Below, piece after piece: positions 18,037 to 27,067 of a stretch of 64,000 nucleotides of DNA. The notes beneath the pieces are model-generated. The model was not told where the DNA came from and did no database searches. It saw only the letters and a program-made list of their open reading frames with translations. How positions within the stretch are numbered: the first letter of the stretch is position 1; each line of letters starts with the position of its first letter. Position numbers and translations under genes: made by a program. Source of the DNA: Mucilaginibacter pallidiroseus (GTDB lineage Bacteria > Bacteroidota > Bacteroidia > Sphingobacteriales > Sphingobacteriaceae); assembly GCF_007846085.1 (NCBI RefSeq), contig NZ_VOEJ01000003.1:1-64000 (forward strand), in the 5' to 3' direction.

Positions 18037-18047
18037 ATAATGTTAAG
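18029..18047 (-). promoter_or_regulatory. Pho-box-like direct repeat upstream of the phytate receptor operon
   Basis: Minus strand CTTAACATTATCTTAATGT: two CTTAAnn units starting 11 bp apart (7-bp unit, 4-bp spacer). It aligns base for base with the motifs at 19751-19769 and 27686-27704. The 11-bp period is that of PhoB/PhoP boxes (e.g. TTAACA-N5-TTAACA in Bacillus). Binding by a PhoB is inference. Confidence 0.5.
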
Positions 18048-18094
18048 GACTGTTTTAAGCGCCTATCGTTAACTAAAAAACATTGTCAGTAACG

Positions 18095-19708
18095 TTATAA
18101 CGACTGTATAAACGCGGTGAGATTGTCGCCTTGAGCGATGTTTAGTTTTTTACGAAGCCTGTATCGCGACACCCGAAGGCTGTCTGTAGAGATACCTAAC
18201 AGGGTTGCAATGTCTGAAGAATCAAGGTTGATGCGCAACAAAGCAATCAATCGCATATCAGCCGAAGTAAGTTCATTGCTATATTGCCTGATGTTCTCGT
18301 AGAATTTCTGGTGTACCTGCTCAAACGCTGTTGTAAATTCTTTCCAGTTTTGTTCATGGTTAAAGCTCTCGTTTATCTGCATGATGATTTGCTGCATCTG
18401 CTTTTTTTGGTCACGCTTGTCTTCTTTAACCATGGCTTGCAATGTACTGCGCAGGTTCTCGAGTAACTGGTTATTACGGATCAGGTTGAGCGTATGGGTA
18501 GATAGTTCGCTGCTTTTCACCTCAAGCTGCCTGCGCAGGTTATCTTCTTCCAGGTGCTTGTTTTTCAGCTCGAGCTGGGTAAACTCATGCTCGGCGGCTT
18601 GCTGCCTGGCCAGGGCCTGCTGATCTTTAATTTTCAAACGCTGCCTGCTAAATATTACTATCACTAATACGGCAAGCAAAATAGCCACCACAAATACAGC
18701 AATACCAACAATTCTGTTGACCTTTCGTATGTTGTTAAGGTGTGTTATCTCATCACTTTTCTTATCCATATCATACAGCACTTGTAAAAAGGCTGTTTGC
18801 TCCATCCCTTCCTTAGAATATACCTCTAATGAAAAACGACGGCTTAGCTCTGCATAATGATAGGCACTGTCCATGCGCTCCATTAGCGCAAAAGCCTGGC
18901 CCATATCTTTGGTGCATGATGCCATTTGATATGTGTTATCAGTTTGCTTAGCCATTGCCATTGCCCGCCTGGTGTAAACAAGGCTGCTATCATAGCGTTG
19001 GGTTTTGCGATAGATATCGCCAAGATTATTTATCACCTCTATGCTGGCAACCTTATCACCAGCATCATTATAAAGTTTAAGTGCGTTTGTGAAGTTTACC
19101 CCTGCCGAGTCGTACTTTGCCAAATCCTCATACACGCTGCCCAAGTTCTCGTAAATTTTAGCTGCCCCTTTAATGTGCCCGGCCTTCCGGTAGTTTCCTA
19201 ACGCAGCATTCTGGTAATACAAGGCGCTGTCGTAACGTTTTGCCTTTTCATACAAATGGCCGATGTTGCCCATTATTTCTGCACGGCCTTCCAGGTTACC
19301 GGTTTCATTGTAAATGGAAAGTGCTTTAAGGTAAAGCCCCATTGACTTTTGGGTTTGCTTGTTATAATAATAAAGTACGCCAAGCTCGCCCATGTTCGCA
19401 GCAATTAAATTTTTATTGGGCTGCGCTGCCAATTGCTTTTCTGCACGGAGATAAAATTCAAGTGCCTGCGCATAGTGCCCCTGATTATAACATACTTTGC
19501 CCATTTGCTGCAAGCACAAGCCCTGTGTAAGCACATCATTCTTATCTAAAGCTACATTATATAACTTACGCAAAGCAGTAAGTGCCGAATCGGGGTGTTG
19601 CTGTGTAAGCTTACGAAGATCGTTTGACAGTTTTGGTTGGGCATAACAGGTCATAAACGCCTGCGCAGTAAATATCAGAGAAAATAAAAGGGTAACTTTT
19701 TTACGCAT
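18095..19708 (-). CDS. TPR-repeat membrane regulator with C-terminal helix-turn-helix
   Basis: Membrane-anchored transcription regulator of about 537 aa. Order: signal peptide (VTLLFSLIFTAQAFMTCYA), six to seven TPR repeats (e.g. ALEFYLRAEKQLAAQ, AENMGELGVLYYYNKQ-like units, residues about 50-300), a membrane helix (IVGIAVFVVAILLAVLVIVI), a long coiled coil rich in Gln/Glu, and a LuxR-like helix-turn-helix at the end (IDSSDIATLLGISTDSLRVSRYRLRKKL). Such proteins commonly control a neighbouring TonB receptor; here the phytate receptor operon starts 270 bp downstream on the same strand. ATG 19708 sits directly before the signal peptide. A Pho-box-like repeat lies 43 bp upstream. Confidence 0.85.
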   Translation of the reverse strand: MRKKVTLLFSLIFTAQAFMTCYAQPKLSNDLRKLTQQHPDSALTALRKLYNVALDKNDVLTQGLCLQQMGKVCYNQGHYAQALEFYLRAEKQLAAQPNKNLIAANMGELGVLYYYNKQTQKSMGLYLKALSIYNETGNLEGRAEIMGNIGHLYEKAKRYDSALYYQNAALGNYRKAGHIKGAAKIYENLGSVYEDLAKYDSAGVNFTNALKLYNDAGDKVASIEVINNLGDIYRKTQRYDSSLVYTRRAMAMAKQTDNTYQMASCTKDMGQAFALMERMDSAYHYAELSRRFSLEVYSKEGMEQTAFLQVLYDMDKKSDEITHLNNIRKVNRIVGIAVFVVAILLAVLVIVIFSRQRLKIKDQQALARQQAAEHEFTQLELKNKHLEEDNLRRQLEVKSSELSTHTLNLIRNNQLLENLRSTLQAMVKEDKRDQKKQMQQIIMQINESFNHEQNWKEFTTAFEQVHQKFYENIRQYSNELTSADMRLIALLRINLDSSDIATLLGISTDSLRVSRYRLRKKLNIAQGDNLTAFIQSL

Positions 19709-19750
19709 TAACTGCCATTGCTTGTATAGCAATTCAAATTAACGATTACA

Positions 19751-19769
19751 ATGTTAAGTATATGTTAAG
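19751..19769 (-). promoter_or_regulatory. Pho-box-like direct repeat upstream of the TPR regulator
   Basis: Minus strand CTTAACATATACTTAACAT: a perfect 8-bp direct repeat at 11-bp period, containing TTAACA-N5-TTAACA. It ends 43 bp before ATG 19708, with a near-consensus -7 box (TTAATTTG) in between. It is the best of the four matches in the window. Confidence 0.55.
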
Positions 19770-19829
19770 CAATGGTCTACAGCTAAGTTTGCTTTCTGCT
19801 ATTGCTGATACTTGTATTAGCTTAACGCT

Positions 19830-20384
19830 TCATCGAACCTTAAGCGCTGCCCGAAACGCACGCCCGGCGTAATATGACTGTGCGCCGTTATGATAAACAA
19901 AAACGGTATTGTAACGCCTGTCGGCAAATATGGCACCGCCAAGTTTCCGTATTTCAACCGCGGTGGCCAGCCAGCTCGATGTTTTTAAATCAAACTTTCC
20001 TAATTGCTGCAGGTATCGGTACTGTTCCTCATTTAAAAGCTGCACCCCCATTTCTTCAGCCATATCAACGGCAGTATTTTCAGGGCGGTTGTCCTTTCTT
20101 GACTCCCACCCTTCCCTGTCATAGCAAGTGCTGCGGCGGCCTGCGGGAGTTTCGGCCGAGCAATCGAAAAATGTGTATTCGTCTGTTTTATCATCAAAAG
20201 CAACCACATCAGGTTCGCCGCCGGTAATTTCCATTTCGTTGAGCGACCATTGCTTCTCTTCATTGTCTTTTAGCCTCGTTTCAACATCTGCCCAATCCAA
20301 GCCGGGATGCCTGTCCATATTTTTAAGGAAACGGTTTTTTAAAATCTCCAACAGATCCTGACTTTGAGTTGCTGATAATTTCAT
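19830..20384 (-). CDS. DUF4256 family protein
   Basis: Soluble protein of 184 aa that I assign to DUF4256 on overall pattern (LLEILKNRFLKNMDRHPGLDW, EMEITGGEPDVVAFDDKT, FFDCSAETPAGRRSTCYDREG, LDLKTSSWLATPxxIR-like ending and VYHNGAQSYYAGRAFR). Function is unknown; no signal peptide, no membrane segment. ATG 20384 gives the usual family length; the frame is open to 20489 but the added residues are a hydrophobic run overlapping the preceding gene. It follows the 97-residue gene by about 70 bp on the same strand, possibly one transcript. Confidence 0.75.
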   Translation of the reverse strand: MKLSATQSQDLLEILKNRFLKNMDRHPGLDWADVETRLKDNEEKQWSLNEMEITGGEPDVVAFDDKTDEYTFFDCSAETPAGRRSTCYDREGWESRKDNRPENTAVDMAEEMGVQLLNEEQYRYLQQLGKFDLKTSSWLATAVEIRKLGGAIFADRRYNTVFVYHNGAQSYYAGRAFRAALKVR

Positions 20385-20452
20385 ACTGATGTTAATGTAA
20401 GATTGATATTTATTTGCCTTGCCACTGCGACGATCCATTTGTAATAACAGCA

Positions 20453-20746
20453 TTATTGCTGTAAAAAGTGCAGCACCAATTGTTCCCACTCTTCATCTAA
20501 TGACACAGCCGGGCGCGCTTTACTTGCCCGCCTGTACCAATAATCGGCGTTCCAGGTATCACCTTCCTTTCGGTGCAGGTAGGCGTGTACCCATGCAGAT
20601 GGTTGGTCGGTTAGCTGATCTATCAGATCATGTGCCTGTTGCCAGTTGCCTTTACCATCATACCAAAGGCTTTTCAATTGAACCGAAAAGGCACTATCTG
20701 GTTGTGCTGACTGCATGGTTGCTTTAAAATCGGGTAATGTTTTCAT
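20453..20746 (-). CDS. Small conserved hypothetical protein (97 aa)
   Basis: Short soluble protein with the pattern WQQAHDLIDQ, AWVHAYLHRKEGDTWNADYWYRRA, which I recognise as a conserved family of about 95 residues found in several bacterial phyla, without known function. It is Trp/His rich. It starts just after the terminator of the upstream hydrolase gene and is followed by the DUF4256 gene. Confidence 0.7.
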   Translation of the reverse strand: MKTLPDFKATMQSAQPDSAFSVQLKSLWYDGKGNWQQAHDLIDQLTDQPSAWVHAYLHRKEGDTWNADYWYRRASKARPAVSLDEEWEQLVLHFLQQ

Positions 20747-20777
20747 AGCCTCGGTTGTGTTTGTGCAAAATACAAAA

Positions 20778-20805
20778 AGCCGCTTTACTTTCGTAAAACG
20801 GCTTC
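20778..20805 (-). terminator. Terminator of the SusCD-hydrolase operon
   Basis: On the minus strand AAGCCGTTTTA / TAAAGCGGCTT (one internal mismatch) with a CGAAAG loop, followed by TTTTTGT. It lies 25 bp beyond the hydrolase stop (20830). Confidence 0.8.
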
Positions 20806-20829
20806 AGTAAGGCCTTTAAAATTTTGCCA

Positions 20830-21921
20830 TTACTTAGCAACTGTTACGGTACTTATAGCACTGCCTACTTCATGGCCTGCTGATTTTTTGAAATCAAAGC
20901 CAAATAATTGGGCAATGGTTTGTGCCAGTTGCTTATGGTAGGTTACGGTTGCTGTTTTTACTTCGCCGGTTGGCGGGGTATCCGGGCCGATAACGGCAAA
21001 CCAGGTTTGCTCAGCACCCTTTACATCGGCACCATGGTTGCGCCAGCCATCGCTTTCGCCGCGGCCATGGTCGCAGGTAATTAAGAGGGTTGTTTTATCT
21101 TTATAAAATGGATCGGCCTGTACCATGTTCCATAAGTTCATTATAAAGCCATCTTCCTGTTTTGCGCGTGCCAGGTAATCTTTATAGTTGCCCTCGTGAG
21201 CCATATCATCCGTTTCATCAAAGGCCATATACAGCACGCGTGGTTTGTATTGCTTTATATATTCCTTGCTAAACTCGTAAGTAATAAAGTCTGACCGGGT
21301 AGAGTCGCCTATATATTTGGGCGTGCTGTGCTGCAACTCGTTCAGGTACTTCAATCGAGGGTTTGCATCTGCATTTTTAAGCTCGGCATAACCCGAATAT
21401 ACCGGCAAGCCTGATCTACCAACATTTAAAATCTGAGGAAACCTTTCCCATGATGAAAAGGCAATCACCTTACCTTCAAAACCTTTTTGCTTGTTTATAA
21501 ACTCCAGCACATTCATGTTTGGGTTAACAATAGGGTCATTGGTATTCATCCGCACATCGGGGAAGCCGGTAAATATTTCGTTATAGCCAGGGTACGAAAA
21601 GCGGTATTGATTGGCCAGCTCATCTTTATTCCCTAAATCGCGGTTACCGTAAAGCTGCCCTTTTTTGGCTACTACATTCCATAAAAACGGGAACAGCATT
21701 TCGCGTCGTGCTGTTGCCGTAGCGGCCCAGTACTTCTTCCTCACATCATCTTTATCGCTGGTATATTTTGAATTTACCAGGCCCGAGTCGGCCCCTCTGA
21801 AAACTTCCTGCCAGCGCATACCGTCAAGCGTTACAATGATGAGGTTTTTGGTTTGGCGGTTTTGGGCGGTAACTGTTAAAGCACTTGCAGCCAAAACCAG
21901 TACAGCAAATAATTTTTTCAT
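20830..21921 (-). CDS. Exported alkaline-phosphatase-superfamily hydrolase (phosphodiesterase or phosphonate-ester hydrolase)
   Basis: Periplasmic two-metal hydrolase, 363 aa, with a signal peptide (FAVLVLAASALTVTAQ). Metal ligands typical of the nucleotide pyrophosphatase/phosphonoacetate hydrolase branch are visible: Asp33 (VTLDGMRW), a nucleophile segment SYPGYNE (Ser109), Asp238 and His242 (DETDDMAHE), Asp284-His285 (CDHGRG) and a late His (TYHKQLAQT). The substrate is not evident; context with SusC/SusD and phosphonate catabolism suggests it frees a phosphonate from an ester or glycan (inference). It follows SusD by 62 bp, but a strong terminator-like hairpin stands between them (21934-21967). 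Confidence 0.8.
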   Translation of the reverse strand: MKKLFAVLVLAASALTVTAQNRQTKNLIIVTLDGMRWQEVFRGADSGLVNSKYTSDKDDVRKKYWAATATARREMLFPFLWNVVAKKGQLYGNRDLGNKDELANQYRFSYPGYNEIFTGFPDVRMNTNDPIVNPNMNVLEFINKQKGFEGKVIAFSSWERFPQILNVGRSGLPVYSGYAELKNADANPRLKYLNELQHSTPKYIGDSTRSDFITYEFSKEYIKQYKPRVLYMAFDETDDMAHEGNYKDYLARAKQEDGFIMNLWNMVQADPFYKDKTTLLITCDHGRGESDGWRNHGADVKGAEQTWFAVIGPDTPPTGEVKTATVTYHKQLAQTIAQLFGFDFKKSAGHEVGSAISTVTVAK

Positions 21922-21933
21922 AAAAAGTATATT

Positions 21934-21967
21934 AAAAAAGCATGGCCGTTATTGCTAACGGCCATGC
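21934..21967 (-). terminator. Intercistronic terminator/attenuator after SusD
   Basis: A perfect 12-bp stem GCATGGCCGTTA / TAACGGCCATGC (21940-21951, 21956-21967), 4-base loop, followed on the minus strand by six T (21934-21939), only 18 bp upstream of the hydrolase ATG. It should lower, not abolish, expression of the hydrolase relative to SusCD, or protect the SusCD mRNA 3' end. Confidence 0.8.
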
Positions 21968-21983
21968 TTGTAAAACAGGTGAA

Positions 21984-23585
21984 TTATTTTAGTATCCACA
22001 TGATACCATTAATATCGTCGTTACCACCAAACTGGCTATCGAGCGCTTTTTGATAGTTTGCCGAATTGGCCGTACGCTCTGATGATGGATACTGGAAACG
22101 TGTTGCTATACGTGTACCGTTACCTGTGCCGGGGCCGGTAGTAAACGTTGGCACACCGGTACGGCGATAAGTAAAGTAAGATTCCAGACCAGAGTGGCGG
22201 AACAGCGCCAGGTATCTTTGCTGCAAAATTTTGGTTAAACCAGCGCCATCCGCAGTGTATTTTACTGTGGCCTGGTTGTAATACGTTGCAAAGTTAGCCG
22301 CAATGCTGTAGGTATCGTAATTACCTGCAACAGATACGCTTGTTGAACCAGGGCGGTAGAAGTAGGCCGTAAATGAGCCTGTTTCTGGGATACCGTATGA
22401 TTGCATTGACGCTTTTATACCGTTTTGGTAATAGGTCTCGGCACTTGCGCCGCTTGCCCAGCCGCGGTTTAAGCCTTCGGCGATGTTAAACATCATTTCA
22501 GGAAAACCAATTTGTATAGCAGGCTCGCCTGTGTAGGTCGAGTAGAAATGCTTGCGGTTAAGGAACGAGTAACGCTGTAAACCGGCATTGTTATACATTA
22601 CGCTCAAATCCAAACCCGGGTCGGCGCCTACAAATGATGCAAAATCAGTAGGGCTTTGCTTTTGCTCATCAACCAGATAACGCGAAGGCTCAGCAGTTAC
22701 AAACACGCGCGGGTCCTTTAAGCTGGTAAGCAAACCAACATAAGTTGCAGACATGTTTTTACGTGACCCGCTCTGGCCAAAGTTATTCGGGTTTTGCGGG
22801 TAGTAATTATTTGGCTCACGGAAAACGTATTGCAGGTTATCGGCGTTGCTACTCATCAATGGATACTTTGATGGAGATGCCAGGATGGCCGCAAAGCGCG
22901 AAACTACTTTAAGGTCGGTATCAGCAGTTTTTTTGCTTAAGGCAACTAATAAACGCAGTTGCAAAGCATTAACTGCCTTTTGCCATTTGGTAAGGTCGTT
23001 AGCAAAATAGATATCGTTTTTAAGGGTAGCGCCTTCGCCGCTTCCAAAGTTGCCTGGGTTAGCTATTAACTGCCCTAAATCATCATTAGCGCTATCCAGC
23101 CATTGTAGTGATTGCAGCATTACGGCCTTTTGCGAATCATAAGCTGGGTTTAACTTGTCCAGCCCCTGCAACGCCTCGGTCATCGGGATGTCGCCCATTT
23201 CAAGGCTCATCTTGCTAAATAAGTACGCCTTAAAAAACTTACCGAGCGCCTCGTACGGGTTTATGGCAGCACCACCTGTAGCGGCAGCTTGCTTTTCCAT
23301 CTCCTGCACGTTTTTTAATATGGTATAATAGTTATCGCCGGCACCCAGGTCATAACGGTTGTTACCGTAATAATCGTAGTTATAAAGGTAGTATTGTGCG
23401 TATATCTCCTTTTGGCCATCGGGTGTTTCGGCAATGCTGTTTAGCACACCATTAAAAAGCAATGAGGCCGGTACCGAGTTCGGCACGTTTTGGTTTTGGG
23501 TAAGCTCGTCAAAGCTCTTTTTACAACCCGTTACTGATAACAGCAACGCTGCAGGCAGTATATATTTTTTTAATATCGTTTTCAT
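21984..23585 (-). CDS. SusD-like outer-membrane lipoprotein (SusD-like 2 type)
   Basis: Surface ligand-binding lipoprotein that caps the partner SusC, 533 aa. Lipobox LLLSVTGCKKSF, then DELTQNQNVPNSVPASLLFNG, the characteristic start of the SusD-like 2 group, which often handles ligands other than starch. Helical TPR-like segments follow (LGKFFKAYLFSKMSLEMGDIPMTEAL; KWQKAVNALQLRLLVALSKK). It lies 25 bp downstream of SusC. Context argues for a phosphonate-containing ligand (inference). Confidence 0.9.
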   Translation of the reverse strand: MKTILKKYILPAALLLSVTGCKKSFDELTQNQNVPNSVPASLLFNGVLNSIAETPDGQKEIYAQYYLYNYDYYGNNRYDLGAGDNYYTILKNVQEMEKQAAATGGAAINPYEALGKFFKAYLFSKMSLEMGDIPMTEALQGLDKLNPAYDSQKAVMLQSLQWLDSANDDLGQLIANPGNFGSGEGATLKNDIYFANDLTKWQKAVNALQLRLLVALSKKTADTDLKVVSRFAAILASPSKYPLMSSNADNLQYVFREPNNYYPQNPNNFGQSGSRKNMSATYVGLLTSLKDPRVFVTAEPSRYLVDEQKQSPTDFASFVGADPGLDLSVMYNNAGLQRYSFLNRKHFYSTYTGEPAIQIGFPEMMFNIAEGLNRGWASGASAETYYQNGIKASMQSYGIPETGSFTAYFYRPGSTSVSVAGNYDTYSIAANFATYYNQATVKYTADGAGLTKILQQRYLALFRHSGLESYFTYRRTGVPTFTTGPGTGNGTRIATRFQYPSSERTANSANYQKALDSQFGGNDDINGIMWILK

Positions 23586-23610
23586 TTTTTACTGATGATC
23601 AGTGTTTTGC

Positions 23611-26600
23611 TTAGAATGATACATTAAGGTTTAAACCGTAGCTACGTACCGTTGGCGATTGCAGGCCTGTTGAGCCGGATGCATAGTTGTACTGGTCAAG
23701 GTCAACATCCTTAAAGCGTTTGTCTTTATAGAAGTAAAGCAGGTTACGGCCATATAACGATACCGATGCTTTTTGGATAAAGGTTCTGGCTAACATGGTT
23801 TTAGGAAAATCGAAACCAATGGTAACCTCACGCAACTTCGAGTATGTTTTGCTCATTAAGTTGGCTTCGTCCACATTGTAATATGAGCTTACGTAACCCT
23901 GTACAAATGATGTAGCCGTATTTGGCGCATATTGCAATTGGTTGTAGTTAAGCACTGCACCTGTTTTTGAATCGTAGTTGATAGACTGCCCGTTTGAAAT
24001 AACAACACCTTCGCCTACGTAGCTGCCATTGTAACCTGTTTTGCCAAAGTTTGACCAATCCTGGAAACGTGCTGCACCAAGTGCGCCTTCGGCAGTTTCT
24101 GCATTAGCGCCGCCACGCATGGTTTTGTTGTGCATGTAATCAACAATAACACCACCAACCGAGCCATCAAACTGGAACGAGAAGCTTAGGTTTTTATACC
24201 TGAATTTGTTATAGATACTCCATGAATAGTTTGAGTTCATGTTACCCAGGAACTGGGCTACCGGGCTCGAAAGCGGTTTACCGGCCGCATCATTTATGAT
24301 CTGGCCATCAGGTGTGCGTACAAATGCCGATCCGTATAATTTGTCTGTACGATCGCCTGCTTTAAAGAAGGTTTGGTAAGTATCCTGGCCTGCAGGCAAC
24401 TCTTTATAAATCTCTTTGAAAGTTGATATGTTTGCCAACACATCCCAGCTAAAGCCGCCCATGTTTTTGATAGGCGTACCCATGATAGAGCCTTCGTAAC
24501 CTGTCTTTTTGGTTTTTAAAGCGTTTAGGTACTCAACAGTGTAACCTGTAGCACTTGATATAACGTTGGGCAAAATGCGCGGACCATCGATATATTGGAA
24601 CGCGGTACCTGAGAAGCCCAAACGGTTCGCCAGGAATTTAATATCAAAACCTTCCTCGTAGTTTACGCGGGTTGATGTTTTAATACCGTTTTGGTACAAA
24701 TAATCTGTAGCGTAACCTGCCGTTTGGCTGTTATAAGGTTTACTTGTAGAGAATGAAGTATTTAAAGAATAATCAGGGCCGTTGTACGGAGATGTGTAGG
24801 TAGAGCCATAACCCAGCGGATTATTAAATAATGATGCACCTGTGCCGCCACCGTAAACAGTGATTGAGCTAAACGGAGCCGGGCCGATAGTTGTTGATGT
24901 AGCATCAGAACGAATGTTTGAGTATGATGCCCTGCCTTTTAAGAAAGTAATAAACTCAGGCATTTTTATATAATCAGACACTACGGTAGCTACCGATACG
25001 CTTGGATAGAAATAGGTTGTAGGCACCTGAAAAGCGGACGATTTATCGATACGGCCGGTGCTTGAGATGGTTGCATATTTACCAAAGCTGGCGTCTAATG
25101 AATAATACGCACTTAATACGCGCATATCCGAGCTGAAGCTGGTTGCCTGCACCGGGTTCATCGAGTTACTGAATGAGTACACACCCGGTACGTTCAAATA
25201 ATCTGTCGATGCCCAGTTTGAGTTGTAGCTTAAGTTACGCATGTTTCCACCTACGGTACCCGATAAGTTCAGAAACTTTTTAACGGTATAATCGTAGTTG
25301 ATCATCAACTCCGTATTGTTGTCAAAAAGGTTGCGGCGGTCTTCGCGGTAGTCGCCAAGGTTACCTTCACGTCCGTAAGGGTGTGCCGAATAAGGCATTT
25401 TTTCGGTGCGAAGGATATTGTAGGTATTGATAGCCGAACGCAAAGTAGCATTTAGGTTATTATTGATTTTGTAGTTAGCAGAAAGATAGCCGTATGTATC
25501 ATTTTTGTAATGACCGCGGGTCCACTCTTTTACCATAAACCATGGGTTGTGGTAACGGGTATACTCTGCAAATTGCTGTTGTATACCTACTTTACCTGGC
25601 TGCCAAATGGCTTTAATATCCGGTGCGTTAACATCCCAATCGGCACCTGTCCATATAGCCAGGTTGTATATTAAGCTGTTAGGGCCGTAGCTTACATCCG
25701 GGAAATTATCTGTTGTTTGGCGGTTAAAGCTCACGTTACCTTCAAACTTCCAGCGCGGGTTAGGGCTAAATGCAGCGTAGATATTAGCATTGGCAATATC
25801 AAGGTACTGCTCAGGTATGTAGCTATTTTGGTGCTGCTGCGATGCCGAGAAGCGTACGTTGTAGTTATCGCCATTGGCACTTAATGCAACGTTATTGTTG
25901 GTTTGGTAACCCGTGCGCAAAAAGTTGTTAAGGTTATTTGCGCCACGAGCGGTGTAAGGAGTAGCCTGACGAACGCCGTTGATAATAGGGCTATCGTATT
26001 GCTCAATTAGCTGGCCATTAAAATATGGACCCCAAACGTCATAATCGGCATCCACACCACCCGGTGCACCACCTTTACCGTCAACAAATTTATAGTAGGT
26101 ATTCTCGCCTGCGCCGTATGATTTTTGCACACGCGGGAAAGCAAGGAAACCGCTATTAATAACGGTACTGCTGTTAATATCAACCGTTAAACCTTTTTTG
26201 TTCTTGTTGCCTTTTTTAGTGGTTATTAATATAGCGCCATATGATGCACGGTTACCATAAAGTGCCGCAGCGGCAGGGCCCTTTAATACTGTGTAAGTTT
26301 CAATATCATCCGGGCTGATGTTGTAGGTGTCCGTATTGATAGGGAAACCATCTACCACGTATAAAGATATCTGGTTACCACGTATCCTTACGCTTGGCGC
26401 ACCCAGCAACTCTGCAGAGGGGCCAACTGATAAACCGGCTACTTTACCGATAAGGCCTGTAACCGGGTTAGGGTCGCGGGCTACGGTAAGGTCTTCGCCG
26501 GTTACGGTTGATACTGCGTAACCTACGCGGCGGGTTTCTTTCTTAACACCCAAGGCAGTCACTACCACTTCGTTAAGTGTTTTGCTGTCGCCTTTTAAAT

Positions 26601-26889
26601 TAACCACCATGGTATTGCCGGTACCAACAGTTGCTTCTTGCTGGGCAAAACCTAAAAATTTAAACGTCAAAACCTGGCCGGGGCTGGCATTGATAATAAA
26701 CCTTCCGTACACATCTGTAGTTGTGCCCTGGTTAGTTCCCTTAACCATAACACTTACGCCTGGCAGCGGCTGTCTGGTTTCATCATTTACTGTACCCGTA
26801 ATTTTTGTTTGAGCAAACAAAAAGAGGGGCGTAAGGCTACACACGAGTAAAAGTGCAAGCTTCTTTAAATTAGGGTAAAAGTGTTTCAT
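23611..26889 (-). CDS. SusC/RagA TonB-linked outer-membrane transporter
   Basis: TonB-energised outer-membrane importer, 1092 aa. Order: signal peptide (LALLLVCSLTPLFLFAQ), carboxypeptidase-like regulatory domain (ITGTVNDETRQPLPGVSVMVKG, to about residue 105), plug (EVVVTALGVKKE; VAGLSVGPSAELLGAPSVRIRGN; YVVDGFPI; VLKGPAAAALYGNRASYGAILITTKKG) and barrel to the C-terminal LNLNVSF. It heads an operon with SusD and an alkaline-phosphatase-superfamily hydrolase. A TACTTTTG -7 box (26932-26939) and a pair of GTTTA-N7-TAAAC sites lie upstream. Those sites recur at the transporter and phosphonatase genes, which links this importer to phosphonate use. Confidence 0.93.
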   Translation of the reverse strand: MKHFYPNLKKLALLLVCSLTPLFLFAQTKITGTVNDETRQPLPGVSVMVKGTNQGTTTDVYGRFIINASPGQVLTFKFLGFAQQEATVGTGNTMVVNLKGDSKTLNEVVVTALGVKKETRRVGYAVSTVTGEDLTVARDPNPVTGLIGKVAGLSVGPSAELLGAPSVRIRGNQISLYVVDGFPINTDTYNISPDDIETYTVLKGPAAAALYGNRASYGAILITTKKGNKNKKGLTVDINSSTVINSGFLAFPRVQKSYGAGENTYYKFVDGKGGAPGGVDADYDVWGPYFNGQLIEQYDSPIINGVRQATPYTARGANNLNNFLRTGYQTNNNVALSANGDNYNVRFSASQQHQNSYIPEQYLDIANANIYAAFSPNPRWKFEGNVSFNRQTTDNFPDVSYGPNSLIYNLAIWTGADWDVNAPDIKAIWQPGKVGIQQQFAEYTRYHNPWFMVKEWTRGHYKNDTYGYLSANYKINNNLNATLRSAINTYNILRTEKMPYSAHPYGREGNLGDYREDRRNLFDNNTELMINYDYTVKKFLNLSGTVGGNMRNLSYNSNWASTDYLNVPGVYSFSNSMNPVQATSFSSDMRVLSAYYSLDASFGKYATISSTGRIDKSSAFQVPTTYFYPSVSVATVVSDYIKMPEFITFLKGRASYSNIRSDATSTTIGPAPFSSITVYGGGTGASLFNNPLGYGSTYTSPYNGPDYSLNTSFSTSKPYNSQTAGYATDYLYQNGIKTSTRVNYEEGFDIKFLANRLGFSGTAFQYIDGPRILPNVISSATGYTVEYLNALKTKKTGYEGSIMGTPIKNMGGFSWDVLANISTFKEIYKELPAGQDTYQTFFKAGDRTDKLYGSAFVRTPDGQIINDAAGKPLSSPVAQFLGNMNSNYSWSIYNKFRYKNLSFSFQFDGSVGGVIVDYMHNKTMRGGANAETAEGALGAARFQDWSNFGKTGYNGSYVGEGVVISNGQSINYDSKTGAVLNYNQLQYAPNTATSFVQGYVSSYYNVDEANLMSKTYSKLREVTIGFDFPKTMLARTFIQKASVSLYGRNLLYFYKDKRFKDVDLDQYNYASGSTGLQSPTVRSYGLNLNVSF

Positions 26890-26931
26890 CTGCTTTTAAA
26901 TCTTGTTTGTTTAGTTTGATTTTATCAGCAG

Positions 26932-26939
26932 CAAAAGTA
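26932..26939 (-). promoter_or_regulatory. -7 box of the SusCD-hydrolase operon
   Basis: Minus-strand TACTTTTG matches TAnnTTTG perfectly and lies 43 bp before the SusC ATG. No good -33 TTG is seen 19-21 bp upstream, where operator 26946-26962 lies instead, so an activator may be needed. Confidence 0.55.
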
Positions 26940-26945
26940 AATTGT

Positions 26946-26982
26946 GTTTATTATTACTAAACTAAGTTTATATTAATTAAAC
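26946..26982. promoter_or_regulatory. Tandem GTTTA-N7-TAAAC operators at the SusC promoter
   Basis: Two 17-bp dyads: GTTTA-TTATTAC-TAAAC (26946-26962) and GTTTA-TATTAAT-TAAAC (26966-26982; extended to AAGTTTA/TAAACTT, 26964-26984). Their centres are 20 bp apart, that is, on the same face of the helix. Spacing and sequence are the same as at 28413-28449. Confidence 0.75.
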
Positions 26983-27067
26983 TTTAAAACAGATAGGGAG
27001 AAAGGTTAAGCACCACGAGCACTAATAACACTAACAACACAAAGCCGTTAAATTAAATTAACAATGC

